DNA of 64,000 bases, from contig NZ_PKFQ01000001.1 of the NCBI RefSeq assembly GCF_002939475.1, forward strand, positions 4,089,001 to 4,153,000, read 5' to 3'. The notes under the pieces were generated by a model that was not told where the DNA came from, did not search any database, and was given only the letters and a program-made list of their open reading frames with translations. Numbering within the stretch: the stretch's first letter is position 1; every line of letters begins with the position of its first letter. Of this stretch, positions 61,114-64,000 are shown in pieces. The position numbers and the translations under genes were made by a program. This DNA comes from Streptomyces cinnamoneus (lineage in GTDB: Bacteria; Actinomycetota; Actinomycetes; Streptomycetales; Streptomycetaceae).

Positions 61114-61194
61114 TCAGTTGCTCAAGCAGCACGACCATGGCAGCCGGACGGGCCCGGTGCCATAGGTAAAGACGAAGGTCAGGTGCTTGCGCAT
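61114..61194 (-). CDS. Aromatic amino-acid leader peptide of chorismate mutase
   Basis: A 26-codon ORF beginning MRKHLTFVFTYGTG and ending RLPWSCCLSN. Codons 7-11 spell Phe-Val-Phe-Thr-Tyr and codon 20 is Trp. Phe9 is TTT and Tyr11 is TAT, both rare in this genome where TTC and TAC dominate, consistent with ribosome stalling when charged tRNA is scarce. It ends 13 bp before the terminator hairpin. No ribosome-binding site; CATACT at 61202-61207 would start transcription at or next to the A of the ATG, giving a leaderless transcript, as known for other Streptomyces attenuators. Confidence 0.7.
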   Translation of the reverse strand: MRKHLTFVFTYGTGPVRLPWSCCLSN

Positions 61195-61201
61195 GGCCGA
61201 C

Positions 61202-61231
61202 AGTATGGCCCGTGCGCGGCCCCGGGGCCAA
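61202..61231 (-). promoter_or_regulatory. Promoter of the leader/chorismate mutase transcript
   Basis: On the minus strand TTGGCC (61226-61231) and CATACT (61202-61207) are 18 bp apart. The start point, seven or so bases after the -10 box, would fall on the leader ATG at 61194. Confidence 0.5.
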
Positions 61232-61286
61232 CGCGGACCCCGTCCGGGTTCGGATGGTGAGACAAAGGCAAGCGTCCGCGCCCCGG

Positions 61287-61292
61287 TAGAAT
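61287..61292 (+). promoter_or_regulatory. Probable -10 element of guaA
   Basis: TAGAAT matches the vegetative -10 consensus, 44 bp before the guaA GTG. No good -35 is present at 16-19 bp; AT-poor GACAAAGG lies further away. Confidence 0.4.
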
Positions 61293-61335
61293 CGACAAAT
61301 ACAGACCCCCTCTCGACCGCCGGAAGGCCGCTCCC

Positions 61336-62940
61336 GTGTCAGCAGCACCCCCCGCCGCCGTCCACGACAACACCGCGGAACCGGTGCTCGTTGTCGACTT
61401 CGGCGCGCAGTACGCCCAGCTCATCGCCCGCCGCGTCCGCGAGGCCCGGGTCTACAGCGAGATCGTCCCCAGCACCATGCCGGTGGCCGAGATGCTCGCG
61501 AAGAACCCGAAGGCGATCATCCTCTCCGGCGGCCCCTCGTCCGTGTACGAGGAGGGCGCCCCCCGCCTGGACGACGCCCGCGCCCTCTTCGAGGCCGGCG
61601 TCCCCGTCTTCGGCATGTGCTACGGCTTCCAGCTGATGGCCACCACGCTCGGCGGCACGGTCGACAACTCCGGCGCCCGCGAGTACGGCCGCACGCCGCT
61701 GGCCGTCACCAAGCCCGCCTCTACCCTCTTCGAGGGCACCCCGGTCGAGCAGTCGGTGTGGATGTCGCACGGCGACGCCTGCTCCGCCGCGCCCGAGGGC
61801 TTCACCGTCACCGCGTCCACGGACGTCGTGCCGGTCGCCGCCTTCGAGAACGACGAGAAGAAGCTCTACGGCGTGCAGTACCACCCCGAGGTGATGCACT
61901 CCACGCACGGCCAGCTGGTCCTGGAGCACTTCCTCTACCGCGGCGCGGGCATCGAGCCGACCTGGACCACGGGCAACGTGATCGAGGAGCAGGTCGAGGC
62001 CATCCGCGAGCAGGTCGGCAGCAAGCGCGCCATCTGCGGCCTGTCCGGCGGCGTGGACTCCGCCGTCGCCGCGGCCCTGGTGCAGAAGGCCATCGGCTCC
62101 CAGCTGACCTGCGTCTACGTCGACCACGGCCTGATGCGCAAGGGTGAGACCGAGCAGGTCGAGAAGGACTTCGTCGCGGCCACGGGCGTCCAGCTCAAGG
62201 TCGTGGACGCGCAGGAGCGGTTCCTCGCCGCGCTCGCCGGCGTCTCCGACCCGGAGACCAAGCGGAAGATCATCGGCCGGGAGTTCATCCGCGTCTTCGA
62301 GCAGGCGCAGGCCGAGATCGTCGCCGAGGGCGCGGCCGACGGCGAGGACGTCGCGTTCCTCGTCCAGGGCACGCTCTACCCGGACATCGTCGAGTCCGGC
62401 GGCGGCACCGGCACGGCCAACATCAAGTCCCACCACAACGTGGGCGGCCTCCCCGAGGACCTGGAGTTCGAGCTCGTCGAGCCGCTGCGCCAGCTGTTCA
62501 AGGACGAGGTCCGCATGGTCGGCCAGGAGCTGGGCCTGCCGGACGAGATCGTCCAGCGCCAGCCCTTCCCGGGCCCGGGCCTGGGCATCCGCATCGTCGG
62601 CGAGGTCACGCGCGAGCGCCTGGACCTGCTGCGCGAGGCCGACGCCATCGCCCGCGAGGAGCTCACCGCCGCCGGCCTGGACCGCGAGATCTGGCAGTGC
62701 CCGGTCGTCCTGCTGGCCGACGTCCGCAGCGTGGGCGTCCAGGGTGACGGCCGTACGTACGGCCACCCGATCGTGCTGCGCCCGGTCTCGTCCGAGGACG
62801 CCATGACGGCGGACTGGACCCGGATGCCGTACGAGGTGCTGGCGCGGATCTCCACGCGCATCACCAACGAGGTGCGTGACGTGAACCGCGTGGTGCTCGA
62901 CGTGACGAGCAAGCCGCCGGGGACGATCGAGTGGGAGTAG
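61336..62940 (+). CDS. guaA: GMP synthase (glutamine-hydrolysing)
   Basis: Converts XMP to GMP with ATP and glutamine. The 534 residues have a class I amidotransferase domain (~residues 15-205; nucleophile in [11 protein letters not shown], then [11 protein letters not shown]), the ATP pyrophosphatase domain with P-loop [16 protein letters not shown] (~residue 232), and the dimerisation domain ([40 protein letters not shown]). Start GTG 61336 with GGAAGG upstream. Divergent from the chorismate mutase transcript; a strong hairpin ends it. Confidence 0.97.
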   Translation: MSAAPPAAVHDNTAEPVLVVDFGAQYAQLIARRVREARVYSEIVPSTMPVAEMLAKNPKAIILSGGPSSVYEEGAPRLDDARALFEAGVPVFGMCYGFQLMATTLGGTVDNSGAREYGRTPLAVTKPASTLFEGTPVEQSVWMSHGDACSAAPEGFTVTASTDVVPVAAFENDEKKLYGVQYHPEVMHSTHGQLVLEHFLYRGAGIEPTWTTGNVIEEQVEAIREQVGSKRAICGLSGGVDSAVAAALVQKAIGSQLTCVYVDHGLMRKGETEQVEKDFVAATGVQLKVVDAQERFLAALAGVSDPETKRKIIGREFIRVFEQAQAEIVAEGAADGEDVAFLVQGTLYPDIVESGGGTGTANIKSHHNVGGLPEDLEFELVEPLRQLFKDEVRMVGQELGLPDEIVQRQPFPGPGLGIRIVGEVTRERLDLLREADAIAREELTAAGLDREIWQCPVVLLADVRSVGVQGDGRTYGHPIVLRPVSSEDAMTADWTRMPYEVLARISTRITNEVRDVNRVVLDVTSKPPGTIEWE

Positions 62941-62985
62941 TCCTACCGGTCCTCTCGTAGGGCCACAGGGCCACAGGGCCATCAG

Positions 62986-63037
62986 GCCAACGCCGCCGCC
63001 GTCGCTCATTCGTTTGAGCGGCGGCGGTGGCGTTGGC
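62986..63037. terminator. Terminator of guaA
   Basis: A 23-bp stem with two mismatches: the left arm 62986-63008 starts GCCAACGCC and ends CGCTCA; the right arm 63015-63037 starts TGAGCG and ends GGCGTTGGC; loop TTCGTT. It begins 46 bp past the stop. Just before it is a short tandem repeat, GGGCCACA twice plus GGGCCATCA. Confidence 0.85.
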
Positions 63038-63086
63038 GGTGGGTACGCTGACCGTACGGCCGAGAATCCCGTCCATGGGAGGAACC

Positions 63087-63671
63087 ATGACCGCTGAGCC
63101 CGCGCACGCCTGGCCGGTGCCGCCGCCGGACGGTTACACCGTGGCCGACCTGCTGACGCTGCCCGACCTCCCGCCGCACACGGAGTTGATCGACGGGAGC
63201 CTGGTTTTCGTGAGTCCTCAGCGGAACTTTCACAGCATCGTGATCGATTTGCTGGTCGAAGGCTTGCGCCGGACTGTGCCGCCCGGGCTGAAGGTCCGCC
63301 GTGAGATGACCGTTGTGATCGATCAGCACAACGCTCCGGAACCGGACATCTCTGTTCTGCGTGCCGCGTCGGTGCGAAGTTACGATCAGACCTACTACCC
63401 GGTGAGGGATGTTCTCCTTGCGGTCGAGGTGGTCTCCCCTGATTCCGTGTCCCGCGATTCCGTGACCAAACCGTTCAAATACGCTCTCGCGGGCATCCCT
63501 TACTTCTGGCGGGTCGAGATGGCGGGTGTCGAGGGCTATCCGGTCGTCCATGCCTTCGAGCTCGACAAGGAGACCCGTACATACGTACCGACCGGAACGT
63601 ACCGGGATGCACTCAAGTTCACCGCCCCCTTCGACATCGACATCGATCTGACCGAGATCGACAAGCTCTAG
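63087..63671 (+). CDS. Uma2-family (DUF820) nuclease-like protein
   Basis: A 194-residue PD-(D/E)xK-fold protein of the Uma2 family. The putative active site is visible: PEPDISVLR (Asp), VLLAVEVVSPDSVSRDSVTK (Glu, then Lys) and KYALAGIPYFWRVE. Uma2 proteins are very abundant in Actinobacteria and Cyanobacteria and their true function is unknown. Base and codon use are less GC-biased than in neighbours (for example GTTTTC, GTGATCGATTTG, TTCTTC-poor stretches with many A/T third bases), hinting at transfer. ATG 63087 has GGGAGGAA upstream; the frame stays open further 5' over the guaA terminator. Confidence 0.9.
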   Translation: MTAEPAHAWPVPPPDGYTVADLLTLPDLPPHTELIDGSLVFVSPQRNFHSIVIDLLVEGLRRTVPPGLKVRREMTVVIDQHNAPEPDISVLRAASVRSYDQTYYPVRDVLLAVEVVSPDSVSRDSVTKPFKYALAGIPYFWRVEMAGVEGYPVVHAFELDKETRTYVPTGTYRDALKFTAPFDIDIDLTEIDKL

Positions 63672-63762
63672 GCGTCCCGCGCGCAGCCCCTGGTCTCCCT
63701 CGGTACCCGGCGGTAGCTTCCGTGTCGTAGCCACGGACCACCGAAGCCGGAGGAGCTCCGCC

Positions 63763-64000
63763 ATGTCGCAGGCCACCGCCCCCGAGCCCGTACCCACCGA
63801 CCAGCTGCACTTCGCCATGCCGCCCAAGCACGACTCCGTCGAGGGCGAGCGGCGGTACCGCAAGGAGCGGCTCGCGGCCGCGCTCCGCCTCTTCGGGCGC
63901 TTCGGCTTCGAGGAGGGCGTCGCGGGGCACATCACCGCGCGCGACCCGGAGTTCACCGACCACTTCTGGGTCAACCCCTTCGGGATGTCCTTCAAGCACA
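63763..64000 (+). CDS. Class II aldolase/adducin family protein (partial)
   Basis: The first 79 residues of a protein running off the right edge. It begins MSQATAPEPVPTDQLHFAMP; the part KERLAAALRLFGRFGFEEGV, AGHITARDPEFTDHFWVNPF and GMSFKH matches the start of class II aldolase/adducin domains (GHITARxP holds the first zinc His). Such enzymes cleave sugar phosphates or decarboxylate similar substrates; the reaction cannot be told from this fragment. GGAGGAG precedes the ATG. Confidence 0.85.
   Translation, partial: MSQATAPEPVPTDQLHFAMPPKHDSVEGERRYRKERLAAALRLFGRFGFEEGVAGHITARDPEFTDHFWVNPFGMSFKH

Overview
The window is high-GC actinobacterial chromosome, almost certainly Streptomyces. Evidence: strong G/C bias at third codon positions, many GTG starts, ATGA/GTGA stop-start overlaps, rare TTA codons, secreted proteins with DUF4232 or LAETG anchors, and a DmdR1-type iron regulator. 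From memory, the gene order dmdR1 - alpha/beta hydrolase - FAD monooxygenase - ABC pair - prim-pol - TPR regulator - Pro-rich protein - 'SCO4402 family' - purU matches Streptomyces coelicolor; this is recollection, not a search. I saw no insertion sequence, prophage, CRISPR array or replication origin.

Layout. 1-6.1 kb: a cut-off NAD-binding oxidoreductase divergent from an HxlR regulator; two DUF4232 secreted proteins flanking a membrane-spanning HTH protein; a small HTH/DUF2975 membrane pair with a palindromic promoter region; a three-helix membrane protein. 6.5-11.8 kb: a 1301-residue HTH / nSTAND NTPase / transmembrane / 14-blade WD40 protein with a TTA codon, then a secreted beta-propeller. 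11.8-23 kb: serC; a large FAD/Fe-S dehydrogenase; an AtuA / acyl-CoA carboxylase (beta and biotin-bearing alpha) / acyl-CoA dehydrogenase / TetR operon for branched or isoprenoid acyl-CoA breakdown, with an operator-like palindrome and a TTA codon at its head. 23-30 kb: TetR and SnoaL-like pair with twin operators, CitA-type citrate synthase, pdxH, a PAS/GAF sensor, a SIS-domain protein, dmdR1.

30-41 kb: an alpha/beta-hydrolase-fold protein lacking its nucleophilic serine, FAD monooxygenase, two-gene ABC exporter, prim-pol protein divergent from a TPR regulator across a 28-bp palindrome, a Pro-rich membrane protein with repeated Thr motifs, an SCO4402-like protein and purU. 41-50 kb is a regulatory block: ECF sigma factor (with a TTA codon) translationally coupled to a zinc-finger/mycothiol-enzyme fusion, a STAS protein, a LuxR-type two-component system, two secreted metallopeptidases and an XRE-TPR regulator. 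50-64 kb: a TetR/MFS efflux pair with two operators, a winged-helix protein, tRNA-Arg(ACG), a membrane Ser/Thr kinase, succinic semialdehyde dehydrogenase, a GMC/cholesterol-oxidase-like enzyme, an LAETG surface protein, chorismate mutase behind a probable aromatic amino-acid attenuator, guaA, a Uma2-family protein and the start of a class II aldolase.

Best leads: the leader-peptide attenuator in front of chorismate mutase (61.0-61.2 kb); the transmembrane HTH-STAND-WD40 protein; the ZAS-mycothiol-enzyme anti-sigma fusion; and three TTA codons that could put the STAND protein, the carboxylase operon and the ECF sigma factor under bldA control.
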